From contig JAQFVV010000205.1 of assembly GCA_028023455.1 (NCBI GenBank), positions 1,781,353 through 1,845,352 on the forward strand: a stretch of DNA of 64,000 nucleotides. Direction: 5' to 3'. How positions within the stretch are numbered: the stretch's first letter is position 1; the number at the start of each line of letters is the position of its first letter. Under the pieces are notes generated by a model. It saw only the letters and a list, made by a program, of their open reading frames with translations. It was not told where the DNA came from and made no database searches. The stretch is from Epiperipatus broadwayi. Lineage: Eukaryota > Onychophora > Udeonychophora > Euonychophora > Peripatidae. Both the position numbers and the translations under genes were made by a program. Of this stretch, positions 1 through 15,000 are shown piece after piece.

Positions 1-65
1 TATCAATTGGCACTGTGCCAAAAATATTAACAGCAGAAAAAAACGATGATAAAATTTCTGAAAAG
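1..65 (+). CDS. GAPVD1: GAPVD1 exon a (5' cut by window edge)
   Basis: Twenty-one codons from base 3, beginning SIGTVPK and ending ISEK, followed by the donor GTAAAT. It ends in phase 0, which fits the phase-0 start of the exon at 9749. It falls in the poorly conserved linker, so it is supported by frame and donor rather than by strong similarity. Its acceptor lies left of the window. Confidence 0.6.
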
Positions 66-3000
66 GTAAATTATGTAGGGCTTTTAATTTTGTTCAGTAC
101 GCATATTTAAAGTGATAACAAGTATGCATTTGGGTGTGTTTATATCTACATTTGAATATATTTAGGTAGATAGATCATCGGGCACAGTTTATTGAATGTT
201 GTAACAAGAAAGGGAGACCCTCTGAATTGGTTCCTAGTAAGGAAGATATTCAGATGAATCAATTGAATGATGCTATTATACTCATTTATTGCTTTGGGTC
301 TCCCATGTTAATATGATTACTCTATTAGGAATTATATTGGGTTAACCATATACCATTCTTGCGAATTTCTTTAAAAGAATCTCGGAGGTGAATAAATTCT
401 CTGAAATTAATCCTAATCCTTTGCAATAAGTTGTTTTTTTTATAAAATTGGTGTTTAAAACATTAAGAAGGAGTAAAGTGTTTTGAAGTGATCTCTCAAT
501 GAATTAATTTATCAGTATTAAACCTTTCAATTTTTTTATTTATTTAAGTAGTTTGCATTATAGTTATAAAAACACATCACTTACCTTTTTTTCAATTTAC
601 TAAATATGCATCCAAATCTTTGGACACTAATAAACAATAGCCCTAAAATGTCAGTGTTTTCCAGACTAATTCTGACTCCAGGTTTATTAATGTACAGTTG
701 AGATTTAAAGCTGAATTTAAACATTACTCAAGCCTACAATAAAATGGGACTAGAGTAATGTGAGAAAAGGCATGCTTCTTTGAGATTGAAGTGACAGTAA
801 GTTGGTACTGTAAAGAACGAAAGTTGTTCAGTATTCGATTATGTCTATTGAAACTCTCTAAAGCTATCATTTTATCAGAAAGAAGATCGTAATGTTGAAG
901 CAAATTAGTGAATAAAAAATTGTAAATAGCTTACAAAAACTAATAATAAGTTTAAATAATTAACCTATTCTACTTGAATTCTGCCACCTTGTGGAAACTT
1001 ACTCAATTATTAAATGTTAGATGGCTGTGCTTAATAAATCTTATTCAGTACAGTCCTATCCATACTCACCTAATAGTTTCTATGTTATAGCTTTCATCGG
1101 TGAAAAGTTTGGATATGGATCTAGTGAATCTGGATTTTTTGAATCTAATATGCTGTCTCTGCAGTTGCCACCATTGGATAGGACTGCACTGGATAGAGAT
1201 TCGTTAAGAACCATCATTGGAGCATATACTGATTACTTAAACTTACACTAGGTGGCAGGAGTAGATTAGGAGAATTAGATTTGCTAGTAAAGTGTAATGT
1301 GTAGGAAAAGATCATATGATTGTTTTGTTGATTTTATAATTTTAAACGTATTATAAATTTTTTAAAAATAGAAAATGTAATCGAAAAAGTCTTTTACTAT
1401 CAACTAAGTTTGGAAAAACTAATAATAGAATCTTTTCAGTATCAATTAACTGTTGTACTATAACATAACACGTTTTTTGAATTTTCGGAAGATCACTGAA
1501 GGTAATCATTTCATAATGCCATGATCCAAGAATCAGCCACTCTTGCCTCAATAGAGGACATTTTCAAAATTTTAAAGTAAAAGTTTAGAGCAGAGATAAG
1601 CATTCCAAGGTACTGTGGTTAATAGGATTCATCATTGTTAACCATTATCATTCCACTGCAGGATGGTCTCTCCAAGTTCAAAACTTCTCCAATCTCTAGC
1701 CTCTCTTCTCCATATCATCCCTGCACACTTTCTTATTTCATTCATCCATCTCATATGTGGTTTCTTTCTGGGTCTTTTACAATCTCTTTGGCATCCCGTT
1801 TAAGATTTCAACTGTCCACTTATCATCTCTTCTAGCATTACATCCAGCCCAATTCCACTTCAGTCTCTTAATTCTTTCAATTATGTCAGTAACATCTACT
1901 TGTTCTCTCACCCATGTATTTCGTTTTCAGTCTCTTCTTGTTACTCCTCGCATGCATTCTCCATATTTTATTGAGTGTCTCTGTATTGCTCTTCTATTAA
2001 GTGTCCAAGTCTCAGATCCGTAAATAAGAATTGGTAAAACACATTTATTAAAAACCTTACTTTTCAAACACATAGGCATATTTCCTTTTAGTACTAAGTT
2101 ATTATTACCAAAAGCATTCCAATCAAGCTTAATTCTATGAGTAATTTCATCCATTATGTTTCCATCTGTAGTAATAATCTAACCAAATTATTTTTGTTGT
2201 TATTAACTTCTTCTTACTCATCATAATCAATCTTTATTTTCATCTTTTGAGAAAATCCTTTAAACATTACTTTAGTCTTTTTAATATTTATCTTTAATCC
2301 TACTTTCTTACTTTCATCTGATAACTCCTGCAACATTTTCTGAAGCTCTATAGCATTATTTGCAAAAACAACTACATCATTTGCAAAATCCAAATGACTT
2401 AAAATAATTTCCATTTACTTTTACTCCTTTAGCTTCCCATTTTAATCCACAAAATAGTTCTTGCAGCACTGCTGTAAAAAGTTTTGGAGATATGGAGTCA
2501 CCCTGTCTTACCCTCTTCTCAATGTTAATCTTCATAGTATCATTTGTTGCTGTTGCATTTTTATAAATATTCTTCAGAATATGACGATATCCTGAGTCTA
2601 TATGTTGATGATCCAATGCTTTAATCACTGAACAAATACTTATAGAATCAAATGACTTTTCATAATCTACAAATCGAAAACATAATGGCAACTCATATTT
2701 ATTGGTCCTTTCTATTGGATATGATCTATGTATGAAAATCACTTTTAAATCCAGCTTGTTCTCTTGGTTTGTTGAAATCCAATGTTCTCTGTAGACAAGT
2801 TGTAATTATCTTGGTAAAATTTTTGTATAAAACTGTTTAAAGGCTTATAGGTCTGTAATATCTAATATCTTCTTTATCACCTTTTTTAAATATTAATACT
2901 GCATTCTTCCAATCATCTGGGACATTTTTATCATTTAGACATTTTGTATATAATGTTGCCAAATTTTTTTCTATTTCTTCATCTCCTTCTTTTAATATAT

Positions 3001-6000
3001 CGATTATAATTCCATCATTACTTGGAGATTTCCTTTCTTCTTAGATTTTGTATACATATATATATATATCATCATCATCTGGTATTGCTCCTCTTCTCCA
3101 CATCACATCAACAAACTTCCTTTACTTTAGTGGCTTATCCCACATGTGATCTCTTTTGATGTCTTTTATATTATCTGGGATCTAATTTAAAAACTTCAAC
3201 TTTCTAACTGTTATCATCCTTTTTAGCAATATGTCCTACCCAGATCCATTCTGTTCTCGTAGGTCTTTTAACAATGTCATTGACATTTGTTTGTTCTTTC
3301 ACCTATGTATTTCATTTTTCATCTCTTCTTGTTACTCTTAATATGCATCTGTCCGTATTTCATTGAGCAGCCTAAAGTATCTGCTCTTCTATTAAATGTC
3401 CAAGTCTCACATCCATAAGTAAGAACTAGTAAAACACATATATTGAAAACTTCATTTTTGTAACACTTAAATCTTTTATATTCATTGAAATTCATCCAAA
3501 TTTAATTCTATTATTAATTTCAATAATTATGTTTTCAGCAGTAGTAATAATTCGATCAAAGTATTTGTAATTGTTAACTTATTCTAAGATTTGATCAAAG
3601 TATTTGTAATTGTTAACTTATTCTAATTCATGAGCGCCAATTTTTATTTTCTTTTTACTTTTATCTGATAACTTTTCCGACATTTCTTGAAGTTCTGAGG
3701 TATTATTTGCAAAAACAACCTCATTATCTGCACAAATCTATATAAGTAATTTTTGTATACTTTTATTCCCTTAGCTTCTTATTTTAATCCACAAAGTCAT
3801 TCTTGTAAAACTGCTGTAAAAGGTTTTTGGCGTATGAAATGACCTTCTCAATGTTAATTTTCTTAGTATTCTTATGATCTAATCATTGTTGTTGCATTTT
3901 GATAAATACTCTTTAGAATATGGAAATAACGCATGTCTATATCATAATGTTCCAAAGTTTTAATTATCTTAGAAAGGCTTATAAAATCAAATGCCTTTTC
4001 ATAGTCTACAAATCCAAAGTAGCTTAATAAACTCATATTCATTGATATTTTTTTGTAATTTCTCTCAATACTTTGGATGTATTTCACTATGCTAAAATTA
4101 TTTTAAAATCCAGCTTATTCTTTTGGATGATTAGAATTCAAAGTTTGTTTTAGACAATGGGTAATTATCTTAGTGGTGTTTTTGTGTAGAATTAATGGAA
4201 AACTGATAGATCTGGAATTTCTAATATCTTTTTTTATCAACATTCTTAAATATCAATATGATAACTATATTTTTTCAAATCTCATCTAGTATATCTTTAT
4301 CATTTAGACATTTGGTATATAACTTTGCCAATAATTTTTCTATTTCTTCTTCTGCTTCTTTTAAAATAGCAATAATAATTAAATTTCTATCATTTGCTGG
4401 GGCTTTTCTCATCTTCATATATTTGATCAGGTCTCATTTCTTATTTTAAAGTGCTTGACAATTTAGAAATTTTAATAATCATTGAGTCCATACATTTCAA
4501 GACATCATTCCTTTTTAATGTAATTAGAGGGATTTGAACTCAGGATTATTCAGTCTATTCATCTTCCACTTCATTTCTAGAAACCATGATCCCATACATG
4601 CGAAAAAGTGATCGGTCGCTTGGAATGGAATGGAGGATGAATAGACTGAAAAATCCTGGGTTCAAATCCCTCTATGTATAAGAAACATTCAGCATAAGCA
4701 AATGACATCACATGATCACTATTTCTTATGCTAGCACATAACTGTTATTAAAACTCTCCATACAGTAGTGCCACTCATTGCCAACCAGAGTAATCAATGG
4801 ATGCCAGAAGGCTTGTGCATATTCCCATCTAGTGCCTACTCATCCAATATCCCCAGACTAGTTTCTGGCTTGTGGACTTCGTCAGTGAGGAGCTTTCGTT
4901 CTGAGAGCACTGCACCTAGATCTTAGGATCTAATGCAATCCTCCAGCAGCCACCTTTTATCTCTACTTAACTACAAAACTATGAGAATAAAATTGAAAAC
5001 ACAATAATATTTTATATATGACTATATAAGCTATTGAGCTTAGATTGAAAATATTATATTTTCCAAATTTATTCTCATAGTTTTGTGGTTAAGTAGAGAG
5101 ATAAAAGGTGGCTGCTGGAGGGTGTGCTCTCAGATCCGAAGCTCCTCACTGACGAAGGCCACAAGCCAGAAACTAGTCTGGGGATATTGGATGAGTAGGC
5201 ACTAGATGGGGATTTTATGCACAAGCTTTCTGGCATTCATTGATTACTCGGGTTGCCACCGAGTGGCACTACTGTATGGAGAGTTTTTTCTGTTTTAACA
5301 TAAGCAAATGACATACTGCCTTAGAATTACATATTGTTTGGGAAATAAATTACATATTAGTATAAGTTCAGCCCATCCCTTTCCTATTAATGTATTTGGA
5401 TGCGTAATGTGTCTGATAATATGAAGGGTTAGATTGGCATAATGTCTACATGGGTATGACTACGATATCAAATCCAATAAGGGATTTGAGCATTCTGTCA
5501 GCAGTTTTTCAATGAAATGGATGGTTGAATAGTTGGAAGGGTGAGAAGATTGAAGCCTGCCCATTAAAGCTTGAGGAATTGACTATCTTGTCAGAGCATC
5601 GGCCGGGAAGCGAACCCACAACAACTGTCTGCAAGCAATTGCTTGCAAGGCAGCTGTACTGACCTCTCGGCTACCAACACCAAGCACTGATTGTGTATAT
5701 GTGTGGGAGATTATGATCTGGCCCAACTGTTGAGTGAATAGGTTGAAAAATCCTGAGTTCAAACCCCCTAATTATATATATATAAGAAACATTCAGTCTA
5801 AGAAAATGACATACTACCTTAGAGTTACATATTGTTTGGGAAATAAGTTACATCTTAGTATAAGTTCAGCCCATCCCTCTCCTATTAATATATTTGGATA
5901 GGTAATGGTCTGATAATATGAAGGGTTAGATTGGCATAATGTCTACATGGGTATGACTACAATATCAAATCCAATAAGGGCTTTGAGCATTTCATCCTCA

Positions 6001-9000
6001 GTTTTTCAATGAATGGATGGTTGAATAGTTGGAAGGGTGAAAAGATTGAAGCTTGGCCATTAAAATTTGACAAATTGCTATCTTAATATAAACTGTGCAC
6101 TGATTGTAGATATGTGTGAGAGATTATGATCTGGCCCAACTGGTGAGTGCTGGCTCTACATGAAATACATATATTGGAGGTCATGTATCTTTATTGCATA
6201 TGTGTGGTCAGGTGTATCGGTTGCTTGAGATGAAGTGAATCATTAATAGACTGAAAAATCCTGAGTTCAAATTTGTCTAATTACATATACAAGAAACATT
6301 CATTGTAAACAAATTACATACTGCTTATTGCTGGAACACATTTCTTTCCAATACCAAGATGTTGTTTCACACTTTTAGGACTTTTACTCTTTTTTAAAGC
6401 TTTTCTTGTCAATTTACAATCATATGTTTTATATCATTGTTAATTCTTTTTCATATTATTTTACTAAACTCTAAATATTGAATTATTATTATTAGTCATA
6501 TCTTAAAATTTTGATATTTCTTCTTTGCTTTGTGCATTGTCTCGTCTTAGTAGAAAGTTTGCTGGTCAATTACATGATCACCATACGTATAGAGAGTTTT
6601 GCCTGTTTTAACCAACTATCTTTGTTGCCGTTCTTATCAGAGTATCAGTTATCCTCATATTGATTCCAGTTAAGTCTGAACCATTTTCAAATCTGTCCAT
6701 ATTTTAAAATGTTTAGTAGCAATTTATAAGTTAAATTCATTGAAGCGTTTCTGAAGGTTAGGAATATCATCTGTGAATATTATCTCTTAATGGTGTTCTT
6801 CCCTTTTAGTTTTGCAATAACATGAATCTTACATTTCACTAAACCGTGATGGTTTCCTGTGTTGATCTATCAAAAACATTGCAATCTTCAAATACATATT
6901 TTCTGGTAACCAAAATATAATTCAATTCTGCTGCATCTCCATTTGGATTACTCCATGTCCTTTCCAGTTATCATTTTTTTTAAAGAAAGAATTTATAATT
7001 TACAGATTTTTTTTTTTGCAAACTATAACCAAATTTACTTACAGCTCTTTCATATTTCAGTTGTTTACCCATTCTAGCATCAAAGTCTTCCATGAGAATT
7101 TTTAAATGTTTGATCTGATCAAATGCATTCTTCTATACGTCCATATAAAAGTGCTCTACTTCTTCATCGTAAAGGGAATTTGTTGGGGCATTAGCCTGAA
7201 TCATCTGCATTTCATATCTTCCGTTCTGTCTGATATACAGTACTCATTAATCTCCACTGTATTGTTCTCTGTTTATTTATAACGAATCCTGCTCCACTTG
7301 TGTTTTCAATATTTGTGTTAGTTCTTAACTACATTTATGTTGCTTTATAAAAATATTTCTAATATACTTACCCTTAAATTTCTGCATATAAAACAAAACC
7401 AGTAAGATAAGAATTAAGATATCAACTTTCATTCATATAGCAGTTTTATCTACTTATCTAGATTTGCACAATCCGCTACTAAATGAGCTTTTTGTAATCT
7501 TAAAAATGGGTTATGACATGAAATATGAATATTTTTGCACTTTTATGGATCGTCTTTAGTATCTGCCTGCCATCACGAAATTTTGCAATCTAATTGAAAA
7601 TATTTTTACGACTCATGGCTTCAATCTCATATATAGCTTGAATCATTTCAAATGTTTTAATAGTTGTATTGCCGAATCAAAAATTTATTGTTAGTGCATT
7701 TTTTTGTCGTAAGTTAAGGCAGTAGTGTGCAACCTTTTTATCTTCTTCAGATAAAAATTTGACACAACTTATTATTTGTTTTACTATGCCTAAATTCTAA
7801 GTGCAAATATGATATGATATTCATAAAAAAAGATTCTAATTTTTAATAATATACAAATTTATATTTCCTAATAGTATTAAGCACATATGATTTGAAATAA
7901 AATTTTTGAAACAAATCATATACTTACAAAAAAAATATGATACAAGTACAATATATTTTCATTTTATTTTTATCTATTTCTAAAAATTAAATTTGTTTTA
8001 AAAAAAAACCACACATTATTATTCAAAAATTGAGAGCATTTTGGTAATTGTAAATTAACCACTATACATCATGTGGTGGCGCTGTTTCTGTGCAAAAACG
8101 TTTTAATATAACGTTTCCTGGCCGGGGCAAAACAAAACACTTTTCTTTTTATTTTAAAACAATGTACGGGACAAAACAAAAAAATTTTATTTTTATTTTA
8201 AAAAAATTTACATTACTTTTCTAGTAGTAAATGAAACGTTTAAACAAAAAAAAAAAACACTTGATTAACAAACTAATCAGCCCGAATGAAATGAAATTGC
8301 ATTCAATTTTAAATTTCAGCATGTAGCTCTGGAAGGGGGGGGGATCTGGTTTGCAGATCCAAAGGGTCTAACAAATTTTATGCGCCCCATGGGTTGTGCA
8401 CCACTGAGTTAAGGTACAAAGCATATTGTCACATTGCATGTCATAATTCATGATCCAGCCACAATAGTGCTTTAAAATTTATAGTAAATAGTATATTGCT
8501 ATGTAACACTTGTTAATTCAAAGATGGCGCTGCAGGCAGCTTAGTGCAAGAACAAGTCATCTTTTCACTACTATATGTATGTTATATTGCTGCGTATTAT
8601 TTAATTTTGATAATTAATATAGATATTTAATGTGATTCAAATGCATATTTGTCTGGCAGGTATAGTTAGAAAATGAGGTTTGGTTTCTCACTTTTAATTA
8701 AATAAAAAATAGTATATGATCTGTTGTTTGGTAGGTCAAAGTGACATTCCCACTCAGTTGATCAATCTGTCTGCATCATATGCACACAATTTGTCCCAGT
8801 GAAAATAGGATTCATTCTCTCCTCAAGCTGTCTGCAACACCATCTCTGAATCAACATGTGTTACATAGTGGCATAATATAACTATTCACCACAAAAATTT
8901 TAAAGGGCTAGTATGTCATGATCAAATTACAGCATGAAATGTGACAATTTCCTTTTGCAGCTTAACCCATGATGGATCTGAACCATCTCTGTCCTACTCT

Positions 9001-12000
9001 GTATCCAAAGTTTCTATGAACTCCCAAGCAATAAATTATTTGATTGTTATTATTTTATATCCTGATTCTGTCTGTCAAAATGGAAGATGTTCAGTCAAGT
9101 TTTAGAATAACTATAAAATTTTAAATAATATAATGTTCAAAAAATATTAAGTAAAATATACATTTTCATCATTTCATTACTTTATTTTTAAATGCTATTA
9201 AATTGTAATTCCTGAAATTTCCTTTAAATATTGAGCGAATAAAATTACCATGTCAAGCATACATTTCTAAAGTTTATATATTTTGTTGATAAATGACGCT
9301 AGAAAATAATTCTTATGAGGAGTTAGAAAAGGATTGCCTAGTGGATATCATTAGTTAGTGATAGTCTAAAAAAATATACCATTTTTTAAGTCAATACCAT
9401 AATGAAAATAAGTGAAATAAATACATATTAGAACTTAAAGCTGAAAGAGACACTAATGGGGGGGCGGGGGATGCATACAGTTAATATTAATTTGACTCGT
9501 GCTCTAATCACTAGATCACTAGGAAGGAATTAGCTGATATCGTGTCGTTTTCTTATGCAAGTGTAATAAAAACAAAATAACTGATTTTATTGCGTAGGAG
9601 TTCATAAGAAATTTGATTTCCAGAAGTGCTGGAGCAGGAATTGATCTGAGAACCTTATGCTCCAGAATATGTCCTTCTATCACTGCACCAAATATTCATA
9701 ATGTTTATATACCCTTAGATCTTATTTTTGCCATTGTTTGTTTTTCAGAATACTCCGGCAACTTCTTTAGAAGAAGACCGATCAGATGCTAAAGGGAAAA
9801 AAAGTTTTTTTAAAGGATTTCGTTTCGCTTTTAAAGGTATATTAGGTTTTTTTTATATATATATAATATCTGTATTTATGTACAATAATTGATGTATGTT
9901 ATTCTCCTTTTTTTAATAGGTAAAAGCAGAAAAAGTGCCCGCTCTCTTGATAAGGAAGAATTTGATAGTGGGGTCATAAATTCTGAAAAAGGTAAAGCAT
10001 TTTATCAGAGGATTTTATATATGTGGATAAAATAAATATTAAGACTATCTGTTTTTATTGCTTTAGGAGGTGGGGATAATCCTGGAGTTTTGATTGGAGA
10101 TTATAAGGATGAAGGAAGGCCAGCTTATCAAGGTATACTTTTATGTATTCTAGTATATCATTGATAGGGAATTTATAATGCATTATTCTCTAAATAAGGT
10201 TATTTATTTATCTCTTTATATTTTTAATATGGCAGTATTCTATATAAAGGAATTTACTAGCTACCACAAAACATTTGATGAAAACATTTTCATATTCTTA
10301 GTAGTGTATTTGTTAATTGGAATTTGGTCAAAGCAGAAAAACATAATATTTTCTGACCCACAGTTAAATCATTGTACTTTTTTGACAAAGGAAAAGTTAA
10401 AGTTTTTGGTTGTCGGAAGTAATATCACTACTTATTGTCAAAACATTTCAGCTTTTATGGTGAAAATATGATAACTCAAAATTAGCTTCAATCTTCTTAC
10501 TTTGAAAATAATATTTGCATTGTCAAAACACAGGATTGGTTTGGATTCCTATTGTTTTGTGATCGTCGTTTAATTTGTTGAAGTTTAAAGCAGTAACAAA
10601 TAATTTCTGGAAAAGTTGCCATACAGGTATCGGAATAGCTGTTGATGATGAAAGTTAAATTTAGAATTTCCAAAACACATTTTGTTATGCACTGATGAAT
10701 GACTGCTATGTGGCGGAGATGAACAATGCACAACCAAAAAAATCCAAAAAATTTGAAAGTTTATATTGTGTGTTCTTTTGGGGGGGAAGGGGGGGTAAAT
10801 TTCAATTTTATTTATTCCTTTTGTGAAATCGTGAATGTTATTCTCATATGTAATTTTTTTTTTCAAGTTATTAAAATTTAAAATATGAAATGTAAACAGT
10901 AAAAATTCAAAGTTAATCATCTTTGTAGAATGAATGGAAGTAAACACCACATAGGGTTATATACTAGTATTTTTTTATATGTATGTAATTGTAAATGTTG
11001 TTTTTTTTTTTTTTAGAATATGGAGTCTGTGTTGTTACTAATATAAATAAAACAGTGAAACACTTCTTTAAGATCTCCTATTTAGTAGCAAATTCTTTTT
11101 GTCATTTCAATAGTAAAGCTCCTCACTAATGGAAGCTATAAGCTAGAAACTAATCTGAGAATATTGATTAAGACAGAGGGGGATAGGAATTTATTAAGCA
11201 ACACCATTTGGCATTTATTGATTATTAATATTTCCACTAGGTGGTGTAATCATGGTAAAAGAAAAAGAATTTTCTACCGAATAACACTTCTATGCTTTTT
11301 ACACAATGCAAGAACAACTTTATTAAAACGTAAAAAATCCAAAAAAACTTTACGTACCTTATCTACATGATTTGTTGTAACGGTAGAGTAACAGACTTCA
11401 GAACTTTAAGATTCATGGTTCACACCTAGCTCTGTCTCTTTTGGCACCCAAACTTCTTATGAAAATATTTGACAGTTTTGATTGTCCAACAGTCTTCTTC
11501 AGAACTCCTAATATTTAAGAAAAAAAAAAAATTATAAGAAATATTTAAATTTACTTCATACATTGCTTAATTTTTATAAATGCAGATAATTTTTATTTAA
11601 CTCTGTAATTGTTTTTTAATCAAATTTATCGTCTATTCGATTTGGAATCAGTAATAAGGGTTATTGTTTGAAATGTTGACAGAAATACTCTTCTACGAAA
11701 TTGCACCTTTATATTTTTTGTGCTTCCTTTTTTTTTTTTTTTTGTTTTGACACATTTTGAAGTTTGATAAACATAATAACAATTATGTGATGCCAGAGTA
11801 AAGAATATGCAAGTTTACTTTTATATATATTGGAAAATTCAATTTTAATTTAAAATAGAATAAGTAATCAAATACGTAGAGTATGATATATAAACCTATT
11901 CATAGAACAACAAGGCCGAATACATTGCTAAGATAATTTTCAAGCAAGATTTCCAAAGAATCATTTAAAGTAACCTGTAAATAATGCCCACCTTTTGTTA

Positions 12001-15000
12001 TATTAATGTTATTCTATTTTCTGAGATAAAAGATGATCTGATAGATTAATTTAGCTGAAATACAAAAATTATAGTAGTTGTAACTTAAGCCCGGTGTGGA
12101 GCAGTTGTAGCGTGATGGACTTGAAAATAAAAGTCCCTGGTGCAAACTTCTGCCTGTCACTTGTATTTGAATGTCACATGACATACTGAGCAAAGCATTT
12201 TTTTTTTCTTTATGCTCTTTAAATATACACCTATTTACTTTTTGTCTGTCCCCTGCTCATTACTGCTGTTATGAATATTCAAAAGTTAACTGTGTTTACA
12301 AAATGGTTTGACCGTCTGAATTTTTTTCTACATTTGTGAACTGTTCACTTTATAATTGAAATTTTTAATAGCTTCACACCATTTAAAAATGTGTAACGTG
12401 ATAAGATTCTTTTAAAATGAAATAAGAGAATTTCTCAACATAATATTCAGAAATCTCTCCCCCCCCCCTTTTGGGGGGGGGGGCATAATTGTCAACAATA
12501 GGAATTTATAAAAGAGGAAGAAAGAATTTGTTGAGCAATTACATTACATCCAACATAAATAAGTCTTGCTATATACTTCAGGGATGACTGATAATTGACG
12601 ACCCATGCTCCCAATTTTCTTTTTCTGGGTGAATTCAGATATGCCATAGAATTTTTGATCTACTAGTCAAAATTTGTACAAAACATTGTTAATATAGATA
12701 AATAATATTTAAATTGTTTTTTTCCCATAATACAATTAGGTTCTGTAAAAAAAAATTATGTTTAAACATTGCTTACTTTAATAAGATTTCTGAATCTGTT
12801 TTGCTTTCATCGGACTTTTAATATTTGGAGTTAAGTTCGGAAATGGGGATAGAACATTTTAGAAATTTCAGTCAATTGGTTGCAACCTCATTTTGATTTC
12901 TATTACTTTCATTGCTGAGGGTAGTTTTCGTAAGAAACAAATCTGCAAGGCTTATAAAGGGAAAATAAAGCATAATTGTGAATGTAACAACATCAGTTAC
13001 AAAGTGAAAGTTAAAATTAAAATAATACAAGCGCACTTTAGTTAGTTTTGTTAATGAAAGCAGCAGAACTGTTTTAAAATTGAATCTGTCGTTTGTGATC
13101 TTATTTTTTCTTTATCAGTTTCACAGATGAAAATAATTTTTGTAAAGAAAAAAATTGTAAGGCTTACAAAGAAATGTCACATGATTTAATTTAACAAGCT
13201 TGTATTACAAATGTGATATATATAGAGAGCTCACAAAGTTTATTTGCAAGCTCTATATATAACGAGTGTAAGGCTTTCAAAGGATAAACCTGAATGTCCG
13301 TTACAAAATGCAAGTTAAAAACTACTATGGATTCTTCTCTATGGATAGGCACCTCAAAATTAGTTATGTGTCAAATATATATTTACACAATAAGCACAGA
13401 ACATAAATGCTTTTTTTCTTTGATTTGATTTATGAATTTGAATTTTTGTTGTATTTGGCTACAGTACTAATAAAAATTATTTTTTTAATTACTTCACAAT
13501 ATCTAGACTTTTTATTTTTGCAATTAATTCCACTTCACGTGAAGTCATCATATGACTTTAGCTTACACATTGCTATTTTTTTAGAAAATTCTTCTATTCT
13601 CACTAGCTTTATGCCATCTAGTGTAAGCTTAAATAATCAATAGATGTCAGATGGTGATGTTTATCAATCCTTACCCAGTGCTGATAGCTTGATAGTATAA
13701 TAAAAAATGGGTGCTAGAGAATGTTGTGTATTTGACTATGAAGCTGACTACCAACAATTACCACAACATTATTAATAATGATTAAATATATTTATTTACA
13801 TATTGTACATACACATAAATTAAGATTTAACTAAGTAGCAATCGTATTTACATTATTTACACATATAACCACATAGTCCTTGATTTAAAGTTCTACCTTC
13901 ACTTCCCATATCGCCACTAGTGACAACATTAAATGAATACTAAAGTTTATACTCACGGTTATTTCACACAAAACAACAATCCTATTTGGGCCTTCACAGA
14001 CATACGTAAATAATAAAAGACCGATACGGTCTATTAACATTTTCCATAGCTGGCTATCTTTAACTTTTAAAGGTACAGGTTCTGGGACACATCCATCATT
14101 GCAGAAAAGTCAGGGCATTTTTTCCTCGGCTTTTCTCAAGGTCCTTATGATACCCACAACACAGAACAACAGCAGATTGGTGCGCACTATTTATATTCAT
14201 TTTTCTCTTGCTTGATATTATTAATAAATTCCTAACATTCCAATGTAATTATACTTCCATTAGGCTAATACATCTTTACAACGGTGATTTGGTTCCAACT
14301 TTTAATTACATCCACTCACATTCCTTAGTAATTAGCTTTAAATATTTTATCTGTTTGCTTGCTTCTAAAATTAGTTTAATGTTTGATTTTAAACAATACA
14401 CAGTTTTCTCCGTCTCTTAAAACCATTAATTATGTCCAGCCTTGTAATTAACAACTTGGATTTATCTTTCAGCAATCTTTTGTAGAATGCTTTTAACCTT
14501 TGATCTTTGTCTCTTTAAATTTAATTTAACTACCAACCATCTTTCTTTGTTGCTATTAAAGTCAAACTAAAATTTATTTAAAATAAAGTTTTTTTATTTT
14601 ATTTTTTTACCGAATCTATTTTCCATTTCTTTTTAAACTTACTAGTAATCTTTTTATTTGCTTTTAAAACATTTATATTTCATTATTATTTTTCTCTGGA
14701 GTAAACTTAGCTTTATAACTTATAACTATCGAGTTACTAAAGCCTATGTATATTTTCTGCAAAATATTGCACCTCCCCCCACTCCAGAAAAAAAAATCCC
14801 ATAAATCTTACTACATATAATCCCGAAGTCTATCCGTTTACGTTTTTCACAAAAAGGCCTGGGTGATTTTTTTTTCTCCTACTGCATCTTCTTCTTCCTA
14901 TTCTGCAGATTTTTGTGAGTTTTTGTTTTTATCTGATTGTCCTTCTCTTATGTCATTATCATTTAGGCTTTTGTAACTCTCCTCCTTGGTGTTGTACCTT

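Noticed and set aside
1021-1251. 76-codon plus-strand open frame as a GAPVD1 exon or small gene
   Set aside because: It lies wholly inside a fold-back element whose arms explain the sequence, and has no family similarity.
5589-5690. Functional tRNA gene
   Set aside because: Only A-box and B-box-like pieces remain, no proper acceptor stem or cloverleaf; a diverged second copy supports a SINE.
10178-10471. 97-codon plus-strand open frame just after exon d
   Set aside because: Intronic, rich in Leu/Ile/Phe as expected from AT-rich sequence; no motif, and it would break the GAPVD1 frame.
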